A stretch of DNA of 64,000 nt from Pontibacter coccineus (GCF_030546575.1 NZ_JAUOTN010000009.1:167788-231787), one strand, 5' to 3'; positions 51,682-60,626 are shown, counted from the first letter of the stretch. Made by a program: numbers and translations. Notes: generated by a model not told the origin, from the letters alone.

Positions 51682-54027
51682 ATGACTTTCAGAAAAAATA
51701 TTCTTACCCTTTTGCTCTCACTTGTCTGCACGGCAGGCATAACTACATTCTCCCCGGCACAGGCGCAGGTAAAGCCAGAGTCGCTGTCACTGATCCCACA
51801 GCCTGTGAAGCTGACTACCCAGAAAGGAGGCTTCCTGGTACAGCCCTCCACCAAGGTATACGTGGACCCTAAAAATGCTGACCTGTTGCGCGTAGGCGAG
51901 TTCCTGGCCCAGCACATCGAAGGGGCAATCGGTCACAGGCCGGAGGTGATCCAGAAAAAGCCGAAGAAAAAAGAGACCAACCTGATCTACCTGACGCTGA
52001 AGACAGAGAATGATACACTAGGCGCAGAAGGCTATACCTTGGGCGTAACACAAGGCCGCATAACACTGGCTGCCAAAGAAGCGCACGGCGCTTTTCTAGG
52101 TATACAGACCGTGCGTCAGCTGCTGCCTTCTCAGAAAACAACAGGCTCGGCGCTTATACCTGCGCTTCAGATCGTGGACAAGCCCCGCTATACCTGGCGC
52201 GGCATGCACCTGGATGTGACCCGCCATTTCTTTTCGGTGGAGTTCGTGAAGCAGTACATCGACTACCTGGCCATGCACAAGATGAACAGCTTCCACTGGC
52301 ATCTGACCGATGACCAGGGCTGGCGCATCGAGATCAAGAAATATCCGAAACTGACCGAAGTAGGCGCCTGGCGCGACAGCACCCTGATCGGCCACTACTG
52401 GGACCTGCCGCAGACCTACCGCAAGCGCCGTCACGGTGGCTTCTATACCCAGGAGCAGATAAAAGACGTGGTGAAGTATGCACAGGACCGTTTCATCAAT
52501 GTGGTGCCTGAAATCGAAATGCCGGGCCATGCGCTGGCTGCGCTGGCGGCTTATCCGGAGCTTTCGTGCAACGGAGGTCCACACAAAGTGGAGTCGAAGT
52601 GGGGCATTTTCCCGGATATCTTCTGTGCCGGCAACGAGCAGACCTTTGCCTTTCTGGAAGACGTGCTGACGGAGGTGATGGCGCTGTTTCCGAGCAAAGT
52701 GATTCACGTGGGCGGCGACGAAGCGCCTAAGACACGCTGGAAGGTGTGCCCCAAATGCCAGAAGCGCATTAAAGACGAAGGCCTGAAAGACGAGCACGAA
52801 CTGCAGAGTTATTTTGTGCAGCGCATGGAGAAGTTTGCCAACAAGAACGGCCGCATCATCATCGGGTGGGACGAGATTCTGGAGGGCGGCCTGGCACCGA
52901 ACGCTTACGTAATGTCGTGGCGCGGTACCAAAGGAGGTATAACGGCCGCTAAAGAAAAACATTACGTGGTGATGTCTCCGGGCACACCCCTGTACTTTGA
53001 CTACTACCAGGGCGAGCGCGACCTCGAGCCGACCACCATACATGGGTATAACCCGCTCTCGAAGGTATACGCCTATGATCCAACGCCAAGCGAATTGTCA
53101 GCCGAAGAGAAAAAGTACGTCCTGGGCGCACAGGCCAACATGTGGACCGAGTATGTTTCTACTGAAGAGCACTTGGAGTACATGGTGTTTCCGCGCATAG
53201 CCGCCCTGAGCGAAGTGTTGTGGACGCCTGTCAAACTGAAAGACTGGAAGAGCTTCCAGAACAGGATGACAGAGCAGTATAAGCGTTACGATGCGTTGGG
53301 TGTTAACTATGCCCGGAGCGCTTTCAACGTAAAACAGCAACTGCAAATAGATACAGTTAGTAACCGTGCCACCGTGACCTTTGAGACGGATGCAGCGGAT
53401 GTAAGCATCCACTATACCCTGGACGGATCGGAACCCAACAAGAACTCGCAGGTATACAAGGCACCTTTTCCGCTTAGCAAAACAGCCACGATCAAGGCGG
53501 GCTCTTTTGTAAACGGCAAGCTGGTTGGTAAAGTGAGCACCCGCACGTTTGAGGCGCATAAAGGCTTCAATAAGCGCATTACGCTTGCAACTCCGGCTGA
53601 CCAGAGCTTTGCCAATAAATCCAAACTGGTAGACGGTCTGAAAGGCTCGACCGACCAGTACGATGGCCATTGGACCGGCTTCCTGGGAACAGACGTGGAG
53701 GCGATCATCGACCTGGGGAAAGAGCAGCCGATCAAAAGGCTGAGCACCAATTTTATGCAGAACATCGGCTACCGCATTTTCCTGCCGGTTCAGGTAGAGT
53801 ATGCCCTATCGGTGGATGGCAACCGCTATGTGACCGTGGATACGATCGACGACCCGAACCCATTGGGCGCAGAGGGCATCACGACCCACGAAGTGGCTGC
53901 CACGATCCCGCTTACCCGCGCCCGCTTTGTGAAAGTGAAGGTGCGAAGTGTAGGCGTGAGTCCAGACAAATATCCGTCTGCCGGGCAGAAAACCTGGCTG
54001 ATGCTGGATGAGATCGTCGTGGAGTAA
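51682..54027 (+). CDS. GH20 beta-N-acetylhexosaminidase, exported
   Basis: The 781-residue protein has a signal peptide ending Ala-Gln-Ala-Gln, a GH20b domain (about 35-165), a GH20 catalytic barrel (about 168-510) with Arg-Gly-Met-His-Leu-Asp-Val-x-Arg-His, Trp-His-Leu-Thr-Asp-Asp-Gln-Gly-Trp and the catalytic Asp-Glu pair in His-Val-Gly-Gly-Asp-Glu-Ala-Pro near 342, then a chitobiase/FN3-like domain (about 560-620) and a C-terminal F5/8-type discoidin-like domain. GH20 enzymes remove terminal GlcNAc with substrate assistance from the N-acetyl group. Downstream of nagB and upstream of a sugar carrier, it supplies GlcNAc from glycan ends. Confidence 0.94.
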   Translation: MTFRKNILTLLLSLVCTAGITTFSPAQAQVKPESLSLIPQPVKLTTQKGGFLVQPSTKVYVDPKNADLLRVGEFLAQHIEGAIGHRPEVIQKKPKKKETNLIYLTLKTENDTLGAEGYTLGVTQGRITLAAKEAHGAFLGIQTVRQLLPSQKTTGSALIPALQIVDKPRYTWRGMHLDVTRHFFSVEFVKQYIDYLAMHKMNSFHWHLTDDQGWRIEIKKYPKLTEVGAWRDSTLIGHYWDLPQTYRKRRHGGFYTQEQIKDVVKYAQDRFINVVPEIEMPGHALAALAAYPELSCNGGPHKVESKWGIFPDIFCAGNEQTFAFLEDVLTEVMALFPSKVIHVGGDEAPKTRWKVCPKCQKRIKDEGLKDEHELQSYFVQRMEKFANKNGRIIIGWDEILEGGLAPNAYVMSWRGTKGGITAAKEKHYVVMSPGTPLYFDYYQGERDLEPTTIHGYNPLSKVYAYDPTPSELSAEEKKYVLGAQANMWTEYVSTEEHLEYMVFPRIAALSEVLWTPVKLKDWKSFQNRMTEQYKRYDALGVNYARSAFNVKQQLQIDTVSNRATVTFETDAADVSIHYTLDGSEPNKNSQVYKAPFPLSKTATIKAGSFVNGKLVGKVSTRTFEAHKGFNKRITLATPADQSFANKSKLVDGLKGSTDQYDGHWTGFLGTDVEAIIDLGKEQPIKRLSTNFMQNIGYRIFLPVQVEYALSVDGNRYVTVDTIDDPNPLGAEGITTHEVAATIPLTRARFVKVKVRSVGVSPDKYPSAGQKTWLMLDEIVVE

Positions 54028-54151
54028 GGTGTCTGTCAAATTTTAAGGTTATAACACCTGCTATAAGCGAGATAAATTTTTATATTGTACCCTTATTCCT
54101 GTGCTAAACCACCGGAAACAGATTTGCACCTAATCTATACCTAAACTTAAC

Positions 54152-55447
54152 ATGACTAAAGTAGCCCCTTCCACAAACAGCGAAACCGGGCAGGAGAATG
54201 CTTCTGGTGGGTACATGCGTCCGATCATCATCATCGGTGCCCTGTTCTTCATCTTCGGCTTCGTCACCTGGCTCAACGCCATCCTGATTCCGTATTTTAA
54301 AATCTCACTGGAGCTCAACAACTTCCAGTCTTACCTGGTGGCGTTCGCGTTCTACATCTCCTATTTCGTGATGGCTATACCTTCGGCCTGGGTGCTCAAA
54401 AAGACGGGCTTTAAGAAAGGTATGTCGGTAGGTTTGCTGGTGATGGCAGCCGGGGCGCTCTTGTTTGTGCCTGCCGCTCTTACCCGTACGCTTGAGTTGT
54501 TCCTGATCGGCCTCTTTGTGCAGGGAACGGGCCTGGCAGTACTGCAAACGGCTTCTAACCCTTACATCACGATTCTCGGGCCGTTGGAGAGTGCCGCCAA
54601 GCGCATCAGCATCATGGGGGTGAGCAACAAGATCGGCGGCGTGCTGGGCTCCATCATCCTGGGTGCTATCGTGCTTTCGAATGCCGACGAGGTAGTGGCC
54701 AAGCTGGAGTTGATGAGTGCGGCCGAGAAAGCCGTTGAGTTGGATGTGATGGCCTCCAAGGTGATCATGCCTTACCTGATTATCATGGGTGCATTGATCG
54801 CGCTGGCCATTGTCATCTATTTTTCATCGCTGCCGGAAGTGGACACTGACCAGGAAAGTGAAACGGTGGCTGCCGCTAACGTAAACAAGACCAGCATCCT
54901 GCAGTTCCCGCACCTGTTGCTGGGCGCTTTCACCATGTTTGTGTATGTGGGGGTAGAAGTAATGGCCGGTGATACGATCGTGAGTTACGGTGCCGCGCAA
55001 GGTATACCTTTCACCACGGCGAAGTTCTTCACCTCATTCACGCTGGGAGCGATGGTAGTGGCCTACTTTGTGGGCGTGGCTACTATCCCGAAATACATCC
55101 GTCAGGACAAAGCCCTGCAGATATCCGCTATATTGGGTATCCTCTTTACTATTGCTGCCATCATGACGAGCGGTTTTGTGTCGGTGCTGTTTATTGCGTT
55201 GCTGGGTCTTGCCAATGCGCTCATGTGGCCGGCTATTTTCCCGCTGGCGATTGCAGACCTGGGTCGTTTTACCAAGATCGGTTCTTCGCTCATTATCATG
55301 GGTATAGCCGGTGGCGCCATCCTTCCACTTATCTACGGTGCCCTGGCCGACTCGATCAACCCGCAGCAAGCTTACTGGATCATGGTGCCTTGCTACCTGT
55401 TCATCCTGTACTATGCGACGGCTGGTCATAAGATCAGAACAAAATAG
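54152..55447 (+). CDS. MFS sugar transporter, FucP/NagP-like, probable GlcNAc uptake
   Basis: The 431-residue protein has about 12 hydrophobic segments. FucP-subfamily motifs are present: Phe-Phe-Ile-Phe-Gly-Phe-Val-Thr-Trp-Leu-Asn in helix 1, Gln-Thr-Ala-Ser-Asn-Pro-Tyr-Ile in helix 4-5, and Val-Gly-Val-Glu-Val in helix 7. NagP of GlcNAc clusters belongs here. It lies 124 nt after GH20 with no terminator between them, so co-transcription is likely, and GlcNAc is the natural substrate guess. A strong bidirectional terminator ends the locus here. Confidence 0.9.
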   Translation: MTKVAPSTNSETGQENASGGYMRPIIIIGALFFIFGFVTWLNAILIPYFKISLELNNFQSYLVAFAFYISYFVMAIPSAWVLKKTGFKKGMSVGLLVMAAGALLFVPAALTRTLELFLIGLFVQGTGLAVLQTASNPYITILGPLESAAKRISIMGVSNKIGGVLGSIILGAIVLSNADEVVAKLELMSAAEKAVELDVMASKVIMPYLIIMGALIALAIVIYFSSLPEVDTDQESETVAAANVNKTSILQFPHLLLGAFTMFVYVGVEVMAGDTIVSYGAAQGIPFTTAKFFTSFTLGAMVVAYFVGVATIPKYIRQDKALQISAILGILFTIAAIMTSGFVSVLFIALLGLANALMWPAIFPLAIADLGRFTKIGSSLIIMGIAGGAILPLIYGALADSINPQQAYWIMVPCYLFILYYATAGHKIRTK

Positions 55448-55463
55448 AATTATGCACCATACC

Positions 55464-55510
55464 AAAACAGTGACAGGAACCTCTTTGCGGAGGTTCCTGT
55501 CACTGTTTTA
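55464..55510. terminator. Bidirectional terminator, 20-bp perfect stem
   Basis: Arms 55464-55483 and 55490-55509 are exact reverse complements around a 6-nt loop, with A4 and T4 at the outside. It closes the MFS gene and the convergent small lipoprotein gene. Confidence 0.9.
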
Positions 55511-55583
55511 GCAGGTATAGGAATGTAGTGTTGCCACCTTCTGAAAGGCTGGCGCGCAAGCAAAGTGCAGGTATAGCGCTTTA

Positions 55584-55736
55584 CTATATAGTATCTGGCA
55601 AGGTTGTTGTTCCTGCAGCCGCGGTCGTTGTTGCTTCCGGTGTGGCTACAGCTTGCGCCTTGTTGTCTTCGCAGGATGAAACTAAGGCGAGAATGAGCAG
55701 GGTCAGCAGCAGCACCCCATAAAGTCTGTTCAGCAT
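55584..55736 (-). CDS. Small 50-residue lipoprotein
   Basis: ATG 55736 opens 50 codons: Met-Leu-Asn-Arg-Leu, a Leu-rich core, a lipobox Leu-Val-Ser-Ser-Cys with Cys22, and a short Ala/Thr-rich tail ending Leu-Pro-Asp-Thr-Ile before TAG. Positive N-terminus, hydrophobic core and Cys are all in the right places, so a mature surface or periplasmic peptide of about 29 residues is likely. Function is unknown. It converges with the MFS gene. Confidence 0.6.
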   Translation of the reverse strand: MLNRLYGVLLLTLLILALVSSCEDNKAQAVATPEATTTAAAGTTTLPDTI

Positions 55737-55980
55737 GGCTTCTCAAGTTTATGATGCCAGGAGGTTGGCACTTGAGTTATTACGGAGCCGCCTTCAGCTA
55801 AGTTGAGGCCAGGCTGCCAAAGCGCTAAATAATTTTTATAGGACAGAAGCCATGGATACTTAAGTTTTTAAAATAATTGCACTAAATACAGGCATCGGCA
55901 TAACAAGGTATGCAGGTGAATACATACATTTGTGCCTGCCAAACAGGCTTTAACTCTCAAAATCATAAATTAAACTTAAC
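55737..55980. other. Divergent spacer between two lipoprotein genes
   Basis: No gene is seen. TACATACATTTGTG near 55,921-55,934 contains a TACATTTG -7 element in the right place for the gene at 55,981. Confidence 0.45.
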
Positions 55981-56373
55981 ATGCAACGCCTTAGACTCTT
56001 ACTCCTGGTTGTACTGTCTGTCGCCACGATGGCATCATGCACTACTTCCCGCAAGAAAAACAGCAATACCGGCCAGGTAGTTATTATTAAAGACAGCAAA
56101 GCCGGGCAGCACAAAGGCTACAAAAAGGGCTGGACCAAGAACACAAACAATCCGCACCACCCGCGTACCACTAACCCAGGCCACACCAAGCACAAGCAGG
56201 GCAAAGGTGGCAACACCGTTATCATTGTGAATAACAACAATGCGAATGTGAAACAGGCTGCGCCCAAGGGCAAACCGGGAAAAGGCAATCACCACAACGG
56301 AGGCAAAGGAAAAGGCAACCAGGGCAAGGGGAATAGTGGAAAGCACGGTAACGGAAAGGGCGGCAAGAAGTAA
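55981..56373 (+). CDS. Small basic Gly/Lys/Asn/His-rich lipoprotein
   Basis: The 130-residue protein has a lipobox Ala-Thr-Met-Ala-Ser-Cys with Cys20. The mature part is low in complexity: Lys, Gly, Asn and His make up most of it, with two short strands Gln-Val-Val-Ile-Ile-Lys and Asn-Thr-Val-Ile-Ile-Val between basic stretches and a Gly-Lys-Gly-Asn-rich tail. Such a chain could bind acidic envelope polymers or metals, but no family is recognised. A TAnnTTTG promoter element lies about 50 nt upstream. Confidence 0.7.
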   Translation: MQRLRLLLLVVLSVATMASCTTSRKKNSNTGQVVIIKDSKAGQHKGYKKGWTKNTNNPHHPRTTNPGHTKHKQGKGGNTVIIVNNNNANVKQAAPKGKPGKGNHHNGGKGKGNQGKGNSGKHGNGKGGKK

Positions 56374-56409
56374 GTAGCCCCTTTAATCAAGAAAGTGTAA
56401 CACCAGGTA

Positions 56410-56442
56410 TAGGCGGGTTCTCGAAAGGACCCGCCTATTTTG
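56410..56442 (+). terminator. Terminator after the basic lipoprotein gene
   Basis: TAGGCGGGT (56410-56418) pairs with ACCCGCCTA (56429-56437), then TTTTG. The stem is preceded by CAGGTA, so it overlaps one copy of the AGGTATA word. Confidence 0.8.
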
Positions 56443-56933
56443 TTGCAGCAGGCACGCGATCGGAGCTTGGTCGTGATAATAGCCCGATTTGTATATACAA
56501 AACCTTGCTAGGTATAAATGTCCTGTGTTATGAAATGTAAAGGGCTATTTTTAGGGAATATCCTATACAGCGCTGTGTGGGGTATAGCTGCGTATGCCGT
56601 TTCCAGGCGATGAACAACAAACTATAAACTTGGAAGCCCTTACTCTGAAAACCCTTCTATGAACGAATTGCTTCATACCCTGGACCTTACTGCCGTTTAA
56701 GCATTATAAGGGTACTTGAAGATGAACCACTACATTAAGGTAGTGCTGAATCTGAAGCCAGTTCAATAGCCAATTCTGAGTAAACGACAAGGTCATCCTT
56801 CGTGAAGCCAAAGCTGCGAAGAATGACCTTGTTGTTTTTGGTATAAATCGATGTATAAACTGAACAATATTTGAAGTATATAGGTATATATATTATATTC
56901 AATACTCGATACTCACCAAACACTCAGAATCTT
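56443..56933. other. Spacer with a long imperfect hairpin
   Basis: No convincing gene is seen. ACAAGGTCAT-C-CTTCG (56787-56802) pairs with CGAAG-A-ATGACCTTGT (56817-56832) with one mismatch and is followed by GTTGTTTTTG. It may be a terminator or a repeat unit. The last 60 bp are AT-rich. Confidence 0.5.
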
Positions 56934-57152
56934 ATGGCCCTTTTAAGATTTACCCTCCTCATCGCTCTGGTAAGCACCCTTGCGTCATGCTCTTCTTTCA
57001 GCCGCAGCAGCCACGCCATTGTGGTGGACGATTACAGCAGCATGCGCTATGTGAAAGGAAAGCCGGATAGGGTGAACAAAAAGTGGAAGTCAAAATCGTC
57101 TTATACCCCCAGGAACAACAAAGTGGCCAAACGCAGAACTGCTGACTGGTAG
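56934..57152 (+). CDS. Small lipoprotein of unknown function
   Basis: From ATG 56934 the protein has 72 residues, with a lipobox Thr-Leu-Ala-Ser-Cys (Cys18) and a basic, Ser-rich mature part ending Arg-Arg-Thr-Ala-Asp-Trp. A TTG start 21 codons upstream would place an unlikely Ile/Tyr-rich stretch before the signal and is rejected. No known domain is visible. Confidence 0.65.
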   Translation: MALLRFTLLIALVSTLASCSSFSRSSHAIVVDDYSSMRYVKGKPDRVNKKWKSKSSYTPRNNKVAKRRTADW

Positions 57153-57208
57153 ATCTGCGCCCTGCTGAGGGGCTGCTACTTTTGTTTGCATGTTGCGTAT
57201 AGGCAGCT

Positions 57209-57706
57209 ATGGAAACGGCAAAAACACACTATACCCGCACCCCCCGAACCGAAAACCTGAAATGGGTGGACCGGGTCACGCACCTAATGGATAACCAGTT
57301 CCGTTTGCCGGGTACCAACTGGCGATTCGGCATGGACCCTATCCTGGGACTTTTCCCGGTGGTAGGTGACCTGGCCTCGTTTGGTGTGTCGGCCATGCTG
57401 ATCCTGACCATGGCCCGCCACGGGGCCAGCGGAAAGATGGTGACGCTTATGCTGCTCAACATAGCACTGGACACCCTGTTTGGCAGTATTCCCATCCTTG
57501 GCAATATCTTCGACTTTGCCTTTAAAGCTAACGAGCGCAACGTGCGCATGCTGCGGGCACATTACGAAGAAGGCAAGTACCAGGGTAGCGGCAAAAAAAT
57601 CATCGTGGGCGTCATCATCGGGATCGTCGTGATAGGCATTCTGCTGATCTGGGCGCTATGGGAGTTGCTGACCTATGGCTATCAACTGGTGCAGGGTTGG
57701 TTCTAA
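57209..57706 (+). CDS. DUF4112-family membrane protein
   Basis: The 165-residue protein has the DUF4112 core: Leu-Met-Asp-Asn-Gln-Phe-Arg-Leu-Pro-Gly-Thr, Arg-Phe-Gly-Met-Asp-Pro-Ile-Leu-Gly-Leu-Phe-Pro-Val-Val-Gly-Asp, and Gly-Ser-Ile-Pro-Ile-Leu-Gly-Asn-Ile-Phe-Asp-Phe-Ala-Phe-Lys-Ala-Asn. There are two or three hydrophobic segments plus a C-terminal membrane helix. The function of the family is unknown. It converges on uvsE with six bases between stops. Confidence 0.88.
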   Translation: METAKTHYTRTPRTENLKWVDRVTHLMDNQFRLPGTNWRFGMDPILGLFPVVGDLASFGVSAMLILTMARHGASGKMVTLMLLNIALDTLFGSIPILGNIFDFAFKANERNVRMLRAHYEEGKYQGSGKKIIVGVIIGIVVIGILLIWALWELLTYGYQLVQGWF

Positions 57707-57712
57707 AGCAGG

Positions 57713-58606
57713 CTATATTCGACCAAGTTCCTTTGCCACCGCCACGGCCTTCCGGGCACTGGCTTCCTTGTCTTTTATCTCCAGCATAATATCCATGTCG
57801 ATGTCCTCGGTCTCTGCCAGGAAATCGTGAAACGCCTGTTCTCCGATGCTCTGCACATGCTTGCCCTTGCGCTCCCCCGGCGATTGGGCGCTGTAGTCCA
57901 CCATCAGGATGCCGTCACGTTCGGGTTGCCAGGTCTGGGCCGCTAGCATCACCGCCTCGCGCATGGGCTCACCGTTGTTCACGCACTCGTGGTGCAGGTT
58001 GTCGAAGATGATGGGCATGCCCGTGAGCTCGTGCAGCACCAGGCAGTCGGTGAGGCTGTAGGTGCGATCGTCGTTCTCAACGCACAGGCGGGCTTTTACG
58101 GCATCGGATAATTGAGTGTGGTATACCTCCGCAAAGCGATTAAGCGCTGATTCCTTATCCCCATAGGCTCCGCCACCGTGTATCTGCAGTTTAGCGGTGG
58201 AGTCAAGGCCCATCAGATCGAGGATACTGCCCTGGTAGACGAGTTCGGCAATGCTGTTCTGCACCGTTTGGGGGTTGGGGGAGTTAAGCACCACAAACTG
58301 ATCGGGGTGCATGGAAATACGTAGGTTATGCCGCTTGATGTAATCGCCGAGCCGGCGCAGGGTCAGCTTAAAATGCTCCTGCCAGTTATAGGTGTTGACA
58401 GGGTGCGATGCAAAAGGCACCAGGTCGGAAGTAAGCCTGAAAAAGTGCAGGCCATTCTCCACGTTAAATTCCAGGATGCGGCGCAAACAGCTCAGGTTTT
58501 GCTCTACAGTTTGTATCAGGCGCTCCTCGGAGTAGGAGGCTAGCCGAAATGTGCGGGAGGAGGAACAGTCCAGTGTCTGGTTGATGCAGGGGTATCCGAT
58601 CTTCAT
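57713..58606 (-). CDS. uvsE: UV damage endonuclease
   Basis: The 297-residue protein matches UvsE/UVDE: Ile-Gly-Tyr-Pro-Cys-Ile-Asn at the start, Phe-Arg-Leu-Thr-Ser-Asp-Leu-Val-Pro-Phe-Ala-Ser-His near 57-69, Met-His-Pro-Asp-Gln-Phe, Ile-His-Gly-Gly-Gly-Ala-Tyr-Gly-Asp-Lys, Val-Glu-Asn-Asp-Asp and Phe-Asp-Asn-Leu-His-His. These give the metal site of the TIM barrel that nicks DNA 5' of UV photoproducts. The product acts in the cytoplasm. It is a single gene unit. Confidence 0.95.
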   Translation of the reverse strand: MKIGYPCINQTLDCSSSRTFRLASYSEERLIQTVEQNLSCLRRILEFNVENGLHFFRLTSDLVPFASHPVNTYNWQEHFKLTLRRLGDYIKRHNLRISMHPDQFVVLNSPNPQTVQNSIAELVYQGSILDLMGLDSTAKLQIHGGGAYGDKESALNRFAEVYHTQLSDAVKARLCVENDDRTYSLTDCLVLHELTGMPIIFDNLHHECVNNGEPMREAVMLAAQTWQPERDGILMVDYSAQSPGERKGKHVQSIGEQAFHDFLAETEDIDMDIMLEIKDKEASARKAVAVAKELGRI

Positions 58607-58686
58607 AAGGTATAGAGGTATGGCTATACCTTAACCTACGCACCAGCAGATTGTTTTGCCGAAAACCGGATGCCAGAAAGTACATT

Positions 58687-59334
58687 TTAGTACTCTATTT
58701 CATAGCCCGTATTGTCCTTAAAGAGGCTGTTGTATTTCTTCTTCTCTTCTATGCGGCGCTTCAGATCCTGGATCATGAGCAGTTGCTGCAGTTTCTGGTT
58801 CTGCTTGCCCTCCTTGGAAAACATGTCATACAGCAGCGAAATAGGGTTAAGCGGGGTAGGGGCAGCAGGCGGCGGCGGAGGGCCGGGCTCCAGCTCAGGT
58901 CGGTAGCCTTTGCGCTTTACGTACTCCGGCTCCTCTTTTTTCATGTTGCGCAAGGCCCGCTGTATCATTTCTTCTGACGGACGGCTGGTGATCTGCACCT
59001 CCCCTAACATGACGTTATCAGGCTGCAGCACAATGTTCACGCGAATTTCCGAAACAGGGAGATTGCGGGGCAGGTATAGCATGGGCTTGAAGCCAACAGC
59101 GCGGATCAGGAGCGTGTCGTTCTGGTCGATATCGATTAGGAACTGGCCCTCTTCGTCGGAGATGACCCCCTGGGTGGTGCCAAAGCGTATGACGCCCGCA
59201 CCAGGTATGGGTGTGGTTTTGTCGGACTCGAACACGGTGCCGCTTACGCGGATATTGCGCTGCGCCAGGGCCGGCAGTGTGCCCAGCAGTAACAGGGCAG
59301 AAAGAAGAAGTAGTCGCAGCGGGTGTAAGGGCAT
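58687..59334 (-). CDS. Exported carboxypeptidase-like regulatory domain protein
   Basis: From ATG 59334 the product has 215 residues with a signal peptide ending Ala-Leu-Ala-Gln. An ATG 52 codons upstream would read through spacer sequence with a Cys-rich composition and is rejected. Residues 25-110 form a carboxypeptidase-like regulatory (CarboxypepD_reg-like) beta domain: Val-Ser-Gly-Thr-Val-Phe-Glu-Ser, Pro-Ile-Pro-Gly-Ala-Gly, Ser-Asp-Glu-Glu-Gly-Gln-Phe. The tail is charged and holds a run of Pro. No TonB barrel follows. Role unknown, outer envelope likely. Confidence 0.75.
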   Translation of the reverse strand: MPLHPLRLLLLSALLLLGTLPALAQRNIRVSGTVFESDKTTPIPGAGVIRFGTTQGVISDEEGQFLIDIDQNDTLLIRAVGFKPMLYLPRNLPVSEIRVNIVLQPDNVMLGEVQITSRPSEEMIQRALRNMKKEEPEYVKRKGYRPELEPGPPPPPAAPTPLNPISLLYDMFSKEGKQNQKLQQLLMIQDLKRRIEEKKKYNSLFKDNTGYEIEY

Positions 59335-59470
59335 GTTACAGCAGAGGCCACCTCGGCAGTGGCAAGGGTTAATGTCAATACGCCGGAAAAGGCTTAAAAG
59401 TATGCCTGCGCCGAAATAAATAACAGCAGCACGGCATGATGCTAAATTACAAAAAATTGGCGAAAACAGG

Positions 59471-59513
59471 CTTAAAAAGCGAAAGCCCATAGCTACGGGC
59501 GCTACAGGCTTTC
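59471..59513 (-). terminator. Terminator of the Asn/Gln-rich lipoprotein gene
   Basis: On the minus strand, GAAAGCC (59513-59507) pairs with GGCTTTC (59487-59481), with inner AGC/GCT pairing, followed by GCTTTTTAAG. Confidence 0.65.
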
Positions 59514-59537
59514 AAACTAGTTATACGTTGATAAAAA

Positions 59538-60302
59538 TTACTGGTTTTTGTTCGTGTTATTTCCAGAGTTTGTAGTAGTGCCGGGCTTGTTTTTATTGGT
59601 CCCGGAGTTATTCATTTGATTGTTGCTGTTCTGCTGATTTTGGTTCTGGTTGGTACCAGCGTTATCGAGCTGGTTGGTGCCGTCATTGCTCATGCCCCAG
59701 TAGTTGGCGCGTTTTTCCTGGTACTGACGGTACTGCTCCTTGCTTAAGATCGACTGTAATTCATTGTCAGTTTTCTCCATGATCTGTTCACGCTGTGTAT
59801 CCAGATTGGATGCGGCAGTCGTGTTGTTCTGCGTGTTTGTGTTCATGTTGCCACGCGTATCGGTCATCGATCCGCCATCCCTGTCATAGCGTTTTTTCTC
59901 AGTAGTAGCCATATTGTCCACGTCTTCCGCTACCTGTCCACCCATTCGGTTGGTTTCGTTGTAGTTGAACTCCAGCTCGCTCAGGCGACGCTCCCGCTCA
60001 TACAGCACCTGCTCCACGCGGTTTTGGGTTGTGGTATCGAGGCGCATGTCTGTCGCCATCTGGCCGGCAATACGTGTTGCGTTGCTGCGCCAGGCGGCAT
60101 CGGAGTTGGCCATGGCCATGTCACCAGAGTTCGACATGTCCGTGGTGGTGCCCATGGCTGCGTCAGTACCTCTGATATTGCTTTGGTTTACATTTTCGTC
60201 ATTATTTGAATCAGCTGTTTCGTACGTCTTGCCCCTATCTTCGGTACAAGAAGTAAACATCATGGCACTCACTATAGCGATTGAATAAAATACCTTTTTC
60301 AT
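59538..60302 (-). CDS. Lipoprotein with Asn/Gln/Thr-rich low-complexity C-terminus
   Basis: The 254-residue protein has a lipobox Met-Phe-Thr-Ser-Cys with Cys19. Residues of about 70-125 and 165-205 are helical and charged (Arg-Val-Glu-Gln-Val-Leu-Tyr-Glu-Arg-Glu-Arg-Arg-Leu-Ser-Glu-Leu), like periplasmic stress sensors with a Spy-like helix pattern. The last 50 residues are nearly all Asn, Gln, Thr, Gly and Ser. No family can be named firmly. Function unknown. Confidence 0.72.
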   Translation of the reverse strand: MKKVFYSIAIVSAMMFTSCTEDRGKTYETADSNNDENVNQSNIRGTDAAMGTTTDMSNSGDMAMANSDAAWRSNATRIAGQMATDMRLDTTTQNRVEQVLYERERRLSELEFNYNETNRMGGQVAEDVDNMATTEKKRYDRDGGSMTDTRGNMNTNTQNNTTAASNLDTQREQIMEKTDNELQSILSKEQYRQYQEKRANYWGMSNDGTNQLDNAGTNQNQNQQNSNNQMNNSGTNKNKPGTTTNSGNNTNKNQ

Positions 60303-60582
60303 CTCTTAAATACTCTAAATTGAACATTCAAATCACAGCCTGTCTGTTTAAAATAGTATAAAACAAATATAGTCTGTGCTAATGTTTTACGACGAAAGGT
60401 ATGATAGGTTTATAGGGTGTATACCTTGAGGTGATCCGTCAGGTGGGTGTGCAATGCTTTTACTGAGCTTGAAAGGCCTCTGGTGCGTTGTGATGTGGCT
60501 TTTGACTTTTTGTGTCATACATTCCGATAGATTAGGGTATGGGGAACCTTAAATATGACAAAATAGATATGAAGGGCTGGCC
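60303..60582. other. Short spacer, no gene seen
   Basis: The AT-rich stretch next to 60,303 (AAATATAGTCTGTGC) is a likely promoter zone for the minus-strand lipoprotein gene. Nothing else stands out. Confidence 0.35.
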
Positions 60583-60626
60583 TTAAAAACGAAGAGCCGA
60601 CCATCTGGTCGGCTCTTCGTTTTTAA
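60583..60626 (-). terminator. Terminator of the metallophosphoesterase gene, 20-bp perfect stem
   Basis: Arms 60583-60602 and 60607-60626 are exact reverse complements with a 4-nt ATCT loop. T-runs are found on both strands. Confidence 0.92.

Noticed and set aside
56735..56923. 62-codon minus-strand frame with a plausible C-terminal half
   Set aside because: It overlaps a long hairpin and an AT-rich promoter zone; the N-terminal half is Ile/Tyr-rich noise and no family is recognised.
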